In this document: in pieces, positions 53,501 to 64,000 of the stretch | How the letters are laid out: every line of letters begins with the position of its first letter | How positions within the stretch are numbered: position 1 is the first letter of the stretch | NCBI GenBank assembly: GCA_021018815.1 | Contig: JAITYX010000002.1 | Span: 13,609,001-13,673,000, forward strand | Origin: Talinum fruticosum | Taxonomy: Eukaryota > Streptophyta > Magnoliopsida > Caryophyllales > Talinaceae | Reading direction: 5' to 3' | DNA: 64,000 bases | Notes under the pieces: model-generated | Told to the model about the DNA's origin: nothing | The model's database searches: none | What the model saw: only the letters and a program-made list of their open reading frames with translations | Made by a program: the position numbers and the translations under genes

Positions 53501-54712
53501 GTAAGAAATCCAACATTGTAGAAAATTAAAAATTTATAGTTCACCAGATTCTTTTTCTTGTTTTTCTACGCAAGTTGAAGGATTCCTTCCCAGGAGGGAA
53601 GAAGAATGTCCAACAATCATAATCAATGATTAATGAAAATCGTACGTCAACCGAGATCCAATGAGAGAGTTTTTACCTAATTTATCCTTCATTGGGATGA
53701 AGAGAAAGGAAGTAGAAGGAATAGACAACCAGGTCATAGAAAAAATAATAAAAAGTCAAACTTAGCCACTCAATCTACAACTCGATTCTCTTCATGGAAC
53801 GTATGTTGGATAAAAACTTAGTTGCAATTTCAAATATAACATCGTGTATCTTGAATAAGAGTGTGAACCTTTCAAAGAACTTGTATCTCACCTATCATCT
53901 AAAGATCAATTTTTTTCTCTTAAATCTTTACTCCCAAATTGTAAGACTTAACATGTTAGACTCATCAAATAAAATATTATTATAGATTCACATTACGATA
54001 AATATAACTTTTTTAACAGAATAAAAATAAACATACATATTAAAACAAAAAAACTAGTTAAAAACATGCCGTGTGGTCCGAGGACGAGCAGCCCCAACCC
54101 AAGGGCCAACTCGCACATCGTATGTCTCCTCCCGTGCATTGCATGCCCCAACAACCCTCAACGTTAGCAAAAGAGGCATGCAATCCTCCCACTGCATATG
54201 CTCTAATAGGTTTTTTACGAGCTTTGTTTCAAGATTTGATCTTTGTCGAGCCCAATTTAGTGAATATATACACTGTTTTTTTCACATATAAATCCACTAG
54301 ATTTGCACTCTTAGAGGAGACTCAAAAGGCGGACCCGTTTTTTAATTTTTTTCAAAATAATGTCGTATTGATAGAAAGAAAAGAAGAGCCGAGAAACTTC
54401 ATTACATATACTACGACTAAGAGAACATACCTTTAGCCCTGTACTCATTATCAGTCACACTCACACCATGATTTTCTTAAACCTACTATTTAAGATAACT
54501 CCTCCCTTTACACTGAAGCTCAAGAAGGGGTAAGCCTGGCCCAAAAAAGCCTCATTGCTTTCAATCATTAAGCTCTCTACTTACTACTTGTTACATTTTT
54601 GGGCTGGACTATACTCGTAAATTAACTCGATAACGAAGCAGGATCGTGCTCCTATCAGCCCAGTCACTTTAGGACCCTTTTTATATAAAACATCTCGTTT
54701 GAAGTAAAAGTT
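53501..54712. other. Intergenic between CACTA element and tRNA gene
   Basis: No gene is supported. A 121-codon open frame from 54071 has no recognised motif. The segment 54,061-54,240 is less AT-rich than its surroundings and may be an old insertion of unknown type. Confidence 0.4.
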
Positions 54713-54786
54713 TGGTCCCGGCGGGGCTCGAACCCGCGACCTTCGGCTCATAAGACCAACGCTCTAACCAACTGAGCTACGGGACC
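54713..54786 (-). tRNA. tRNA-Ile (anticodon UAU)
   Basis: A 74-base cloverleaf without intron: acceptor GGTCCCG/CGGGACC (7 perfect pairs) with discriminator A, D stem GCTC/GAGC, anticodon stem TTGGT/GCCGA (two G-U pairs), loop CTTATGA, T stem GCGGG/CCCGC. Internal promoter boxes are intact (A box TAGCTCAGTTGG, B box GGTTCGAGCC). Four T residues for polymerase III termination lie 3 bases past the end (54709-54706). CAA-containing sequence (CAACAATAACATCAAG) lies just upstream, as in active plant tRNA genes. The anticodon is read as UAU from U33 and loop position; base 37 is G, whereas tRNAs with U36 normally have A37, so the isotype call is slightly uncertain. Confidence 0.85.
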
Positions 54787-55140
54787 CTTGATGTTATTGT
54801 TGTTAAAGTTTAAACTAAAATACCTAAACTGTATAAAGTAACTCCATCAGGGGGCCAACTACGCTCTGCTCGTTTCGCTCGAAGGGAAAAAAAAAACGCT
54901 CATAAAAAATAATTCCCACTATAATATATATAAAAAAAGGGGAATTTTATCTTATTAGGTAGACCTTATTTTAACAAGTAAGATCCAACGAATATGAATT
55001 TGGTCAAAAAAAGTGCATTGGTTGATATAGTCTTAAAATTTTTTTCCATTATATTAAATAATATTTACATTTGTTAAAATACTTGCATAAATAAGGCTTT
55101 TAATTTCTCCCCCAAATTCGTAAGAGACACATATTAAGAG

Positions 55141-55413
55141 TTGTTATTATTGGATGCTATCGACATTTATATGTATAATTGGAGACATTTTTCTCTGATT
55201 ATTAGTGTACCTATTATCGTGCTAATGATAAAATTTGTGAGTTACACGATCAATCATATTTTTAGATACGGAAATTATGCAATTGATTGGTTGGCACATC
55301 ATGGGCACTCGGTTTATTCTCAAGCCACTTTGGGGTATTGCCCCTCTCCTCATCTCTTGTTAATTTTAACAAATGCTATTTTAGGTAAAACTCTTAAATT
55401 TTCTAATTTTTAA
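55141..55413 (+). pseudogene. RNase H-like domain relic, probably from a LINE-type retrotransposon
   Basis: A 90-codon frame contains TINHIFRYGNYAIDWLAHHG. The pattern His-(Ile)-x-Arg-x-Gly-Asn-x-x-x-Asp-x-Leu-Ala is the C-terminal signature of the plant RNase H-like (RVT_3) domain carried by LINEs and by many orphan fragments. The rest of the domain (first Asp-rich strands) is not visible upstream. Short and decayed, so only the motif supports it. Confidence 0.4.
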
Positions 55414-56798
55414 TGCATCTGTTTCTTTATCCTATACACACAAAAAAAAAAAAATGGAGGTAATGTGAAAGAACTTTTGAAAAAATCTTAAAATATGGCA
55501 TGAATGTTATTTTTTAGTCCAATAATAAATATTGGAGGAGTGTATGGTGCATCCATTTTTTATTATATCTTTTACTTAAATATAACACCTGATCTTCATG
55601 CTATTCATACTAATTATTAAAATAAATGGAATACCTAAATATTAATGAACAACAACTAATTATTTCCCTGTTTGGCACAAAAATTGACGCATCATATATT
55701 ATATGATTGATTACATGACAAAAAAAAAATAATATTAAAAATGTAAATATTATTATATGATCTGATCCCTTCTTCTATCTCTAGCTCATATGATTATAAA
55801 ATATAATGTATAATAATCAACAAGGTTAATATTAAATACTTTTATTATAATATATCTTCATAAATTTTTTATTTAATATTTTGTTTGATAATTACGTTCA
55901 AATTATCAATAATTTAATAATTTTGAACCGTGTAATGTGTTGCAATATTATATTTTAATTTTATTTATGTTTTTTTAAAAACTTTATGAAATTCCAGATA
56001 GCATCCTATGCTATATTTTCTTTTTTTAAAAAACCATTATTCAAACTTTATTTTAGTTAATTTAATTTAATTTAGGTGAAGAAGATTCAGAAGAAGGCCT
56101 TGAACTGATCGAGATTGCATGAAGGAGTGCCCCCAAAATAAAATAAAATAAAATGAAAAAGGGAGAAAATAGAGGAAGGGAAGGGAAGGGAAGGGAGAGA
56201 ATGACCTTGATGACTGTGTTATTTTTCAGGCTTTAGTTTTTGTAAAATTCAACGCTCTGCATTTGCCCTCCCACTCACGACTCCAAAACCTTCTGTTTCC
56301 GCATTGTCCGACAATCTTGTTTTCGGGCTTCCAATTATTTTTCTTATTCTATTCATTTTTATTTCATGGAATCCAACCCTTTCTATTTCCAATGTTTTTA
56401 ATTCCCATCCTGCTTTTACTGTCTAATCATCTCATCCAAATTTTGCTATAAGACATATTCATCAGCAATCTTAGCTCCGTGAAAGTACTGCATAACTGAT
56501 GATTGAAGGCTTAGAAATACGCATTTTCTCTCGATAAAATAAATTAGCAAAATGTATATGCCCCTTCTCTCGGTTCTTGATATGTGTTAAACTAGAATCG
56601 AGTAACTACTAACTTGAAAAGGATCAAGTTCATATCAATATTTTGTATTTATAAGACTCATAATTCAATACGTAAGTTGTTTGAGGAAAATAAATGTCAA
56701 ACTATTTAAACTGGTTTATATTGTTGTAATATGTATGACGTAACTTACTATTTAAGCTTAACATTCTTAAATATTGATCCTTAAAAGTTTCTTTATTA

Positions 56799-57050
56799 CT
56801 CACTTCATTTCAAAATATATGTCACTTTAACTATTTTTTTTATAATATCTATCACTTTATAATTCGAATAACATATTAATGACTAATTTATTACTAATTG
56901 TGTTCTTATTAATTAATTTTTTCCTCTACTTTTTTCATTTTCAATGATATATTATGACAATTTAGACTTTTTGGTCATAATTTTTTTACTTTTGATATTC
57001 CTCTGTGACCTTAAAATAACAAACATTTTAAAACATAATTAAATAAAAGT
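56799..57050. mobile_element. Degenerate Stowaway-type MITE copy, reverse orientation
   Basis: The left end TACTCACTTCATTTCAAAAT matches the family terminus. The interior (TTCTTATTAATTAATTTTTTC, TTTTTCATTTTCAATGATAT) matches the reverse complement of the 14642-14922 element. The right terminus is eroded. Confidence 0.55.
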
Positions 57051-57469
57051 ATTTTGATCTATTAATTAAGATCGATGTCTGAATTATATTAGATTTTAAT
57101 TTCGATTCTTCCTCCTATAACACTCACAAATCATTTAGAATTGAAGAAAGGTGTCACTAATTTGATAGCAAATTATTATTGAATTGTGCTAAAATTACGG
57201 AAGAGGATGACACAATCATTTCTAGTAAGTAGTTGCCAATATAATAATCAATTCCCCACAATTAATCTCAAGTGATTGCTTTAATGAATTAGATAATTAA
57301 TTAATTAATTAATTAATTAATAAAAGCACCATAAAGATGCTAAGCAACCAGCTGGAAAGGGGGAACAAACATAAAAAAATTTAATTATTAAAGAATTTGA
57401 TTACCCACCAATAAGAAAAAAATCCCACAAATTAATTAAATTAGGTAAATTTTAGGTTGTGACCGTAGA

Positions 57470-57660
57470 ACATAATTGTTCAAAAACCAACTCAACCAAA
57501 AGCTTAACCTAATGTTTGAAGGCACAGGAATAGGTTTATACTATAACACGCCCTCACGCGAATGTCCTTTGGGATTGAAGCGTGAATGTAAAGAACCAAT
57601 TCAACCAAAAACTTAAACTAATGTTTGAAGGCCCAGAAATAGGTTTATACTCTAACAATA
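57470..57660. repeat. Direct duplication of a ~65-base segment
   Basis: A segment with CTAATGTTTGAAGGC followed by AATAGGTTTATACT occurs at about 57480-57547 and again at about 57595-57656. The two copies flank a GC-richer spacer (ACACGCCCTCACGCGAATGT). Confidence 0.8.
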
Positions 57661-59394
57661 ATAAACATAGCATTAATTCATGATCAATTCCAAATGGGAA
57701 TAACATCACATGTATCTAATTATAATATAATTCTTGTGATTAATTAACTAATCAAATTAAATCTCATAGGTTAAGAACTTAAAACCTCCCTAAGGTTGTC
57801 ATCTCCTTTTAATTATTTCGAATTTTAATCCACCTACCCACGGCCTTACGCATAGAACAACCAAAATCAATTCTTTTTTTTTTTTAATTATGTTTCAGAA
57901 TTTATTATGTTTATATTATAACGGTGATTGGCTATGCATAGAAAAATAATAAAACCAAAAAAAAATCCACTTTTTTTAAGCCTATGTTAAGTTCTTCCTT
58001 GGATTAAAATAAATTAAAGATTTAGTCTCTCTATTAATATACTTAGGATCGTTTTGTTTAAAAAGATAAAATGAAATAAATGAAATTAAACAGTTATATA
58101 TAAATACAATATGAGTTAAAATGCAATTCAAAAAGAAAGAATTAGTGAGGTTTTAACTGTTTGACGATAATATTAACTAAAGTAGTATATTTTCTATTTA
58201 TTTTTAATTAAATTCTATTTTATTTGTCACAATTTAAAATAAAATGTTTGGTTTTTTAGTATAAAAGTTAGGTCATATTCCAAATATACGTTAACTAATT
58301 ACATATATTTAGTATATAAATTTGTAAAAATTAAAATGAGAGAATTAGAGTATGTACATGTTTGTATATACGAACGTATAGAGATGCTTTGGATAATGAA
58401 AAATAATTTATTTAAATATTATTACAAGTGACTCATTGGATACAAGTGCTCATAGCTTAAGAAAATGATCGAATAATTTAATCCTTATTATTAAGACATG
58501 TCATGTGACAATTACATCCACTTTCCTCTACTAATTAATCATGATTAATTTAAGCAGTATTATACGACAAATGAGCTAAATCATACTTTGCTTTTTCGTG
58601 GCTCGATAAAGTTTAGTGCAACTTTTTATTATAAAAAACAAAAATTAAAATTTTAAAAATTTTAGGTGACACCGTCTCTGAATTTAGTTGAAATTAGTTA
58701 TATTTAAAGATTTACTTCTAAGTCGGTAAAATTTCCTTAATCTGATTCCACCCGACACGCAATGAAGTTACATTTTGTGGGATTAATAAGATTGATTTCA
58801 AACTTGTTAATCAGCACAAAATTTGAATTGGCAGGCTTTTTTTTTTTTTTTCCCTCTCCCCAGTTAATTACTAATTAGGGTTTTTTTGGATTAGGTAATT
58901 AATTACAGTAGTTACAGTGATATTTACAGGGTGATCAGATCAGAGGATGGCGTGGTGTTTAATTTGGCCAAGTTCCGATGTCAGCCCTCCATCACTGCTT
59001 TCATGATCTGACACATTTTTAGCAAAATTAGCCTGAGTCAATATAATCATTATTTTTACTTGCCTAATCCTCCGGTTCTATGAAAGCATTCCTGATTAAT
59101 CAAATTTCACACTAATTGCGGATAAATCAAGGTTATAGTTTAACAGACTGATCGTGCCAACTTCAAGAACTTTCATGTAATCACCGTGGCATAGAGGATT
59201 GGAGTAGTTGTCTCTAGGGTTTCAACTTTCAAGGTAAGCTATTTACCTTACTTACTAATTCTTGTTTTGGATGAATCATCGATTCATCTTATAATACTAT
59301 ATATAATTATCAGCGTATACATATTAACTATCAATAAAAAATATAACTAATTTCCATATACCTATCGGATATGTTCGACGAGACCATCCTAACT

Positions 59395-59504
59395 CCTTTT
59401 AGCGACGAACGATTTTGAGACATGTTATATTGTGAGAATTCAGCGAAATCCGTCAGAATTTCAGTTGGGAATCCCATCGGTAATCGCCTGCTTTTTTTGC
59501 AGTG
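59395..59504. mobile_element. Right terminus of a second CACTA-type element (relic)
   Basis: Ends TTTTTTTGCAGTG, which in reverse is CACTGCAAAAAAA, a typical CACTA terminus. It is preceded by GC-richer subterminal-like sequence (CAGCGAAATCCGTCAGAATT, CCCATCGGTAATCGCC). No matching left terminus was found within the flanks, so this appears to be an end fragment. Confidence 0.4.
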
Positions 59505-61003
59505 ACAAGAGAATTATTTAAATTAATGTCACTATCGGCAACCATGAGTAACAATTTGTATAAGCCAACATATATATTAACACGGTAATACTGATGTACA
59601 TAATGTGTATATGTAATACACTCCGAACAATATTGGTTAAAAAATATATAGGTTATTATCTGTTATCCTTACGACACTATAACACATTTTCCTATATAAA
59701 CATTAGTTATGCATTTGACATATAAGTCTAAACTAACGGATACTTCATAAAGTATAAATTAAGCCATGACGTACATAATTGATAACTTTGTTTTATATCT
59801 AATCACACGTCTTCATATTTTATATGGCCTCAACTTTAGGGCATGGCACCGTAAAGTGTTTTTTAATAATATTGATTAATACAGATTAGAATATACATTA
59901 TTTTATAGCATTGATATTTTAATTGTTATAAATCAAGAAAATGATGCGATAGATACGAAGCTTATGTAACAATGTTTGTTATTTTATTATATTGGATTTT
60001 TAAAATATTAAATAAATAAAAGAAGGAATTAAAATTAGGGTTAATAATTTGGAGAAGAGTTTGCATCTAATTTCCTGCTCTGCCTTTCCTTTCCTAGGAT
60101 GCTTCAACTTTTTTCCCCGGATGTGATTAGACATTTGTTGTTTCCTGAACGTAAACCAAATCTTTAAGGAAAATAGTATGCCTCAGTCGATTGGACCCTC
60201 ATGATGAGACCTTTTTTAAATCTGAGCCTCCCCATTTTTCTTTGGGGTTAATGCTGGCTAAGTATGCTTAATTCCCTCCCTTCATCATTAGCAACTTTTC
60301 ATTGGCTACTATGTACATTTTTTTATACATGCTATAAGATTTTTATACATATAATATAAATTTAACATGTTGGTAATAAACCTATAACAAACATGTCAAT
60401 TTAACCTCGTTGATATAATTATCATTTATATCGAGTTATTTGCTCGGGGTAGATACTAGTACTGATTTTCGATATCTAAATCTCCTTCAATCCCACACGT
60501 GCAATAATCACAGTAAATATATATTATTTTTATTACTTTAATATAATTATCATTTATATCAATTGGTAACCATAAACAACGCCAAACTTGGCCTTCACTT
60601 GATCAAATCGAGTTCAAATTTTATGAATTCATTAACTCAAACTCAACATATGCTTATTATATAGTACGAAATAGTTAGTTTTAGTTGACGGCGGACATGG
60701 AGATGAAATTTTAAAAGACATGATCCAATTAATCTTGATAATATGTTATTCATTTCACCTTAATTTTACATCACATTTAATACAATAACTTAAAATTATT
60801 TGTTTAAATTTTTATTAAAAATATTAATTTTATGCGATAAAAATAGAGATAAATTCAAATCAACACTCAACGATATTAGATAATTAAATTTGAAATTATA
60901 GAAATAATCAAATAACACCATAAAGGACACAAAGTTCCTTTACAAGAAGTACGAATTGAGCTAATCATATGCCCAGGGCAAAGATCGATAAGGGACAATA
61001 ATT

Positions 61004-61006
<3 letters not shown>

Positions 61007-61058
<52 letters not shown>
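61007..61058. repeat. (AT)n microsatellite
   Basis: About 26 perfect AT units, seen directly. Confidence 0.95.
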
Positions 61059-61060
<2 letters not shown>

Positions 61061-62851
61061 TGTATAACTGTAGGTAATCCGTGTTTATGAAATTGAATAG
61101 TCTTCACCAATTTAAATGTTATGTATAATTACAATCAGGGGAGGGGAAAAGAAAAGAGAAAGTCGGGTAGTGATAAAACTAGGTAGTTAGTTTAATTTAG
61201 GGTTTAGGAAAGTAGTTGAATTAATAAAAATAATAGTCCAGATTGATGATGAAGCTTGAAGGAAAGGAAAACCCCTGCGCTGCACAGTTCATCCCTACTC
61301 CCCATCCTCTAATTTTATTTTTATAATAAAAAACAAATTGCATTTTTTTATGGAATAAAAAAAAAAAACTATATAGTCCATAATTCATCTCTTCCCTAAA
61401 AGAACACCAAATTTAAAGTTCCATTCCATACCTTCCCACTCAAGAAAGCATTTCTTTCCTCCTCATCCTCCCCACCCTCTCTCTCTCTCTCTCACAGACA
61501 CACACACACACACACAGCTTTTCTTTTTATGCGTTCCATTGAACTTGAACACTCTAAACTCTCTCCAACCCAAAACGGAAAATAGTGTCATCACCGCCCC
61601 TCCCTTGAACTCCGCTGCCTTTGAATTTTTACCCACATTAAAAAAGGTTGCTAATTAATGAGGTTTTGATTTCCTCGTTAAAATTGAGGCACTGTATGTA
61701 TTAGGTTTTAGATTCGGTTCTTCCACTTTTTTTTTTATATCATACTGTCATTTGTTACTTATCTGGACTTAAAATAACATTATTTGCTTACTTAATTAGT
61801 TGAATTCAACACTTGATAATTCATCCGAAAAAAGATAACTGTTTATTATCCGAAATTTGAGTGATTAGGTACGGTTAGTAATAGATCCGTACATTGTTAT
61901 GTACGTTTATGATTATATACTGTATATTCTTTGGTGCGAAAAATAGTTGTAGTAGTTCAAAATATACTATAAGTGGATGTAAAATTAGTGTATATATCCA
62001 TAAGGGGCAATTTACTTAAAAGGTGAAAACAAGAGAGAGAGAGAGAGAAAAAAATAGCACAAAACAATGTAGCATTAATATGGTGCAGGTAATTTACAAA
62101 TTCAATTGCAAATGATTTTATATTTGAAGGCACAGTTTCACACTATCTAATTCCTCTAGTTTTTATCAAAAATGATAAATGTACTCTTGCTATGAGACAT
62201 AAAACAAGTATCCACCTTAAAAACTATAAGTTTGGGAAATTAAATAATAAAAAATGATTTTTTTATACATTTTGTCAAAAAATTTAATCTAATTATGACA
62301 TAACATCCCTTATAATCATTGAATAATCGTATAAAATATTATTTATACCAATATAAGACACTTTGAAATTACCATATTGCGATATATCATAGTCATTCTT
62401 TTATCATCTATTTTACTATATGACATATTAATTTTTTAAATAAGATTTAAATGTATTAGGGTTTTATTTTGTATGGGAATTTTTACTCTAGACCTAACTT
62501 GTTTTGAATTCGTAAAAAAAAAAAAAAGGAAGGTTAGTCTAGGGCTAGGCTTTCTTTGCTCCAGTACTAAGCGTAAAGGCATCAGCTACTCCCCTTTTCC
62601 TCCTGACGACCTCTTTTCCTTTTTCTTTTTCTTTGAGAAATATTTTAACTGAAAACAAATCCAGGGGCATAAAATATTAGCCCCTAAAAAAAAGAACCTC
62701 TTACATTCCAAGTACCCTATGTACCTATTTGCCTGTCATTCAGACATTTTAACAAACACTTGGTGGACAAAGAAATCCACTGAAACTCCAAGTGGGCAAA
62801 CAATACTTGAGGAGAGAGAAAGAGAAGAAGAAGGAGAACGAGGAGGAGTAG

Positions 62852-63604
62852 ATGTTGGAATTGCAGGTGGACTCATCCAAGGCCGACCCAGATGCCGCCA
62901 CCACCAGCTCCCAACCCGGAAACTCCAATTCGACGCCCAGTCGGAGGCCCAGGGGTCGCCCGCCCGGGTCGAAGAACAAGCCCAAACCCCCGATCATCGT
63001 GACCCGGGACAGCCCGAACGCCCTGAGATCCCACATGCTGGAGGTGGCCCCCGGCTCCGACGTCGTGGAATCGGTGACCCATTTTGCTCGCCGGCGGGGC
63101 CGCGGCGTCTGCGTCCTCTCCGGAACCGGATCCGTCACCAACGTCAACCTCCGGCAGCCCGCGGCGCCAGCTGGGAGCGTCATGACCCTACACGGAAGGT
63201 TCGAGATCCTCTCCCTCACGGGCACCGCCCTGCCACCGCCCGCGCCGCCGGGGGCTGGTGGGCTCACCATTTTTGGCCGGCGGGCAAGGGCAGGTCGTCG
63301 GTGGCAGCGTTGTGGGTCCTCTCGTAGCTTCTGGGCCGGTGGTGCTAATGGCGGCGTCTTTCGCCAACGCCGTGTTTGATAGGCTGCCACTGGAAGAAGG
63401 GGAGGAGAGAGAGAGCGGGAATCCGGTGGTGCAACCCCCACCACAGCCGCAACAGCAGCAGCAGCAGCCGGCGGCGTCGCAGTCCTCCGGCGTGACGGGC
63501 GGCGTGGGGCCCCTCGGAGGAGAAGGAGGGAATTATTCGAATTACGGAGCTGCTCCCCTCCCCAAGGTGGGCATGATGTGTTCGGGTGGAGGCCACAGTT
63601 CTAG
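62852..63604 (+). CDS. AT-hook motif nuclear-localized (AHL) protein, clade A, two frame breaks
   Basis: Nuclear DNA-binding protein that binds AT-rich DNA and recruits partners through its PPC domain. It is intronless, as expected for clade A AHLs. The N-terminal ~30 residues are Ser/Asp-rich. A type I AT-hook [13 protein letters not shown] lies at about residues 31-43, followed by [16 protein letters not shown]. The PPC/DUF296 domain runs from about residue 57, with [30 protein letters not shown] and [17 protein letters not shown] poly-Gln tract follows. The frame breaks at the T-run 63270-63274, where the invariant Thr-Ile-(Tyr/Phe)-Leu-Ala-Gly needs two more bases. It appears to break again at the C-run 560-563 of 63 kb, where one more base gives a typical AHL tail, [12 protein letters not shown], with stop at 63602-63604. 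With three bases restored the CDS is 756 bases, 251 residues. Without the second correction the frame runs to 63677. Confidence 0.9.
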
Positions 63605-64000
63605 GTTTTCCTTATTCTCTTTGGGGCATTTCGTCGAACACTTGGTGGGCGACAGAGGACGGGGTTCAACAGACTGAAAAACACAAAGAAGTGGAGAGCT
63701 CCCTAGCTGAGGTACAATTTTTGTGTACAAAAATTATGCACTTTGTAGATTAATGAACCCTCCCCCATCTGTTACTTCCTTCCTAGTCTAATTTTCTCAA
63801 TGTATTTGCATGTGGGGGTTTAATTTGTTTTCCTGAATTTGGGTTTTAAATCAATACTAATCTGTAGATTTGGATGAATGTGCACAAATTGTTGTTGGTG
63901 CAAAATGCTTGGTAATTCCTGTTTCTGCTTTTTCTTATTATTTTCGCATTCATCTCATTATTTTTGTTTTATGGATTCTAATCATTGGTTTGGTGAATGA
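63605..64000. other. 3' flank of the AHL gene
   Basis: Presumed 3' untranslated region and downstream sequence; T-rich. No further gene is supported. Confidence 0.5.

Larger units (their letters stand above)
54787..62851. other. Long AT-rich intergenic region with transposon relics
   Basis: No intact gene is supported in 8 kb. It includes an RNase H-like relic (55141-55413), a Stowaway-like copy (56799-57050), an (AATT)n tract at about 57295-57322, a duplicated segment at 57470-57660, a CACTA-type right end near 59504 and an (AT)n array at 61007-61058. The last few hundred bases must contain the AHL promoter; a GA-rich leader lies at 62810-62851. Confidence 0.55.

Noticed and set aside
54071..54436. 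121-codon open frame near the tRNA gene
   Set aside because: No recognised motif and no splice or promoter evidence; left as unexplained sequence.
62749..63444. 231-codon open frame on the minus strand opposite AHL
   Set aside because: Low-complexity Pro/Arg/Gly product mirroring the AT-hook gene; the plus strand encodes a clear AT-hook and PPC domain.

Overview
This is nuclear genomic DNA from a flowering plant, most likely a eudicot. It is AT-rich between genes. Genes are split by GT-AG introns with short coding exons. The proteins belong to plant families: polygalacturonase, alpha-expansin, organellar glutamyl-tRNA synthetase, BIG-type ARF-GEF, plant HMG-CoA reductase and an AT-hook/PPC protein. 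Plant mobile elements (CACTA, Stowaway, PIF/Harbinger) are also present. The species cannot be fixed from the sequence.

Layout. Positions 1-33,000 are gene-dense: a GH28 polygalacturonase (minus, 3' end outside the window), a small coiled-coil protein (minus), a one-exon secreted/membrane protein (5460-5912), a two-exon plant protein of unknown function (8927-10344), an EXPA20-like expansin (11623-12950), the organellar glutamyl-tRNA synthetase ERS/OVA3 (15212-20092, 13 exons) and a BIG1-like ARF-GEF (21255-32462, 11 exons, first intron GC-AG). A 6.6 kb AT-rich spacer precedes HMG-CoA reductase (39079-42121, 4 exons). From 42 to 62 kb the window is mostly repeats: a PIF/Harbinger-like MITE nested in a Stowaway MITE, a CUE-protein pseudogene fragment, a 5.5 kb CACTA element (48009-53500, GTA target duplication) carrying a KEA3 potassium/proton antiporter fragment, a tRNA-Ile(UAU)-like gene (54713-54786, minus), an RNase H-like relic and a second CACTA-type end. 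An intronless AHL gene (62852-63604) closes the window.

Two points matter most to a user. First, five otherwise well-conserved genes contain 13 inferred frame breaks, every one a net loss of one or two bases and nearly all at short homopolymers. Adding the missing bases makes every spliced CDS length divisible by three, with family-typical protein lengths. I read these as base-calling errors in the assembly rather than pseudogenes, so automated gene models here will be wrong. Second, the CACTA element is a Pack-type transposon that has taken in three host exons with their introns.

The genes do not form an operon or pathway. Several act on the cell wall or endomembrane system (polygalacturonase, expansin, ARF-GEF, ER-bound HMG-CoA reductase), but this looks coincidental. 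The closeness of EXPA20-like and BIG1-like genes matches the adjacent Arabidopsis loci At4g38210 and At4g38200, which suggests conserved microsynteny.
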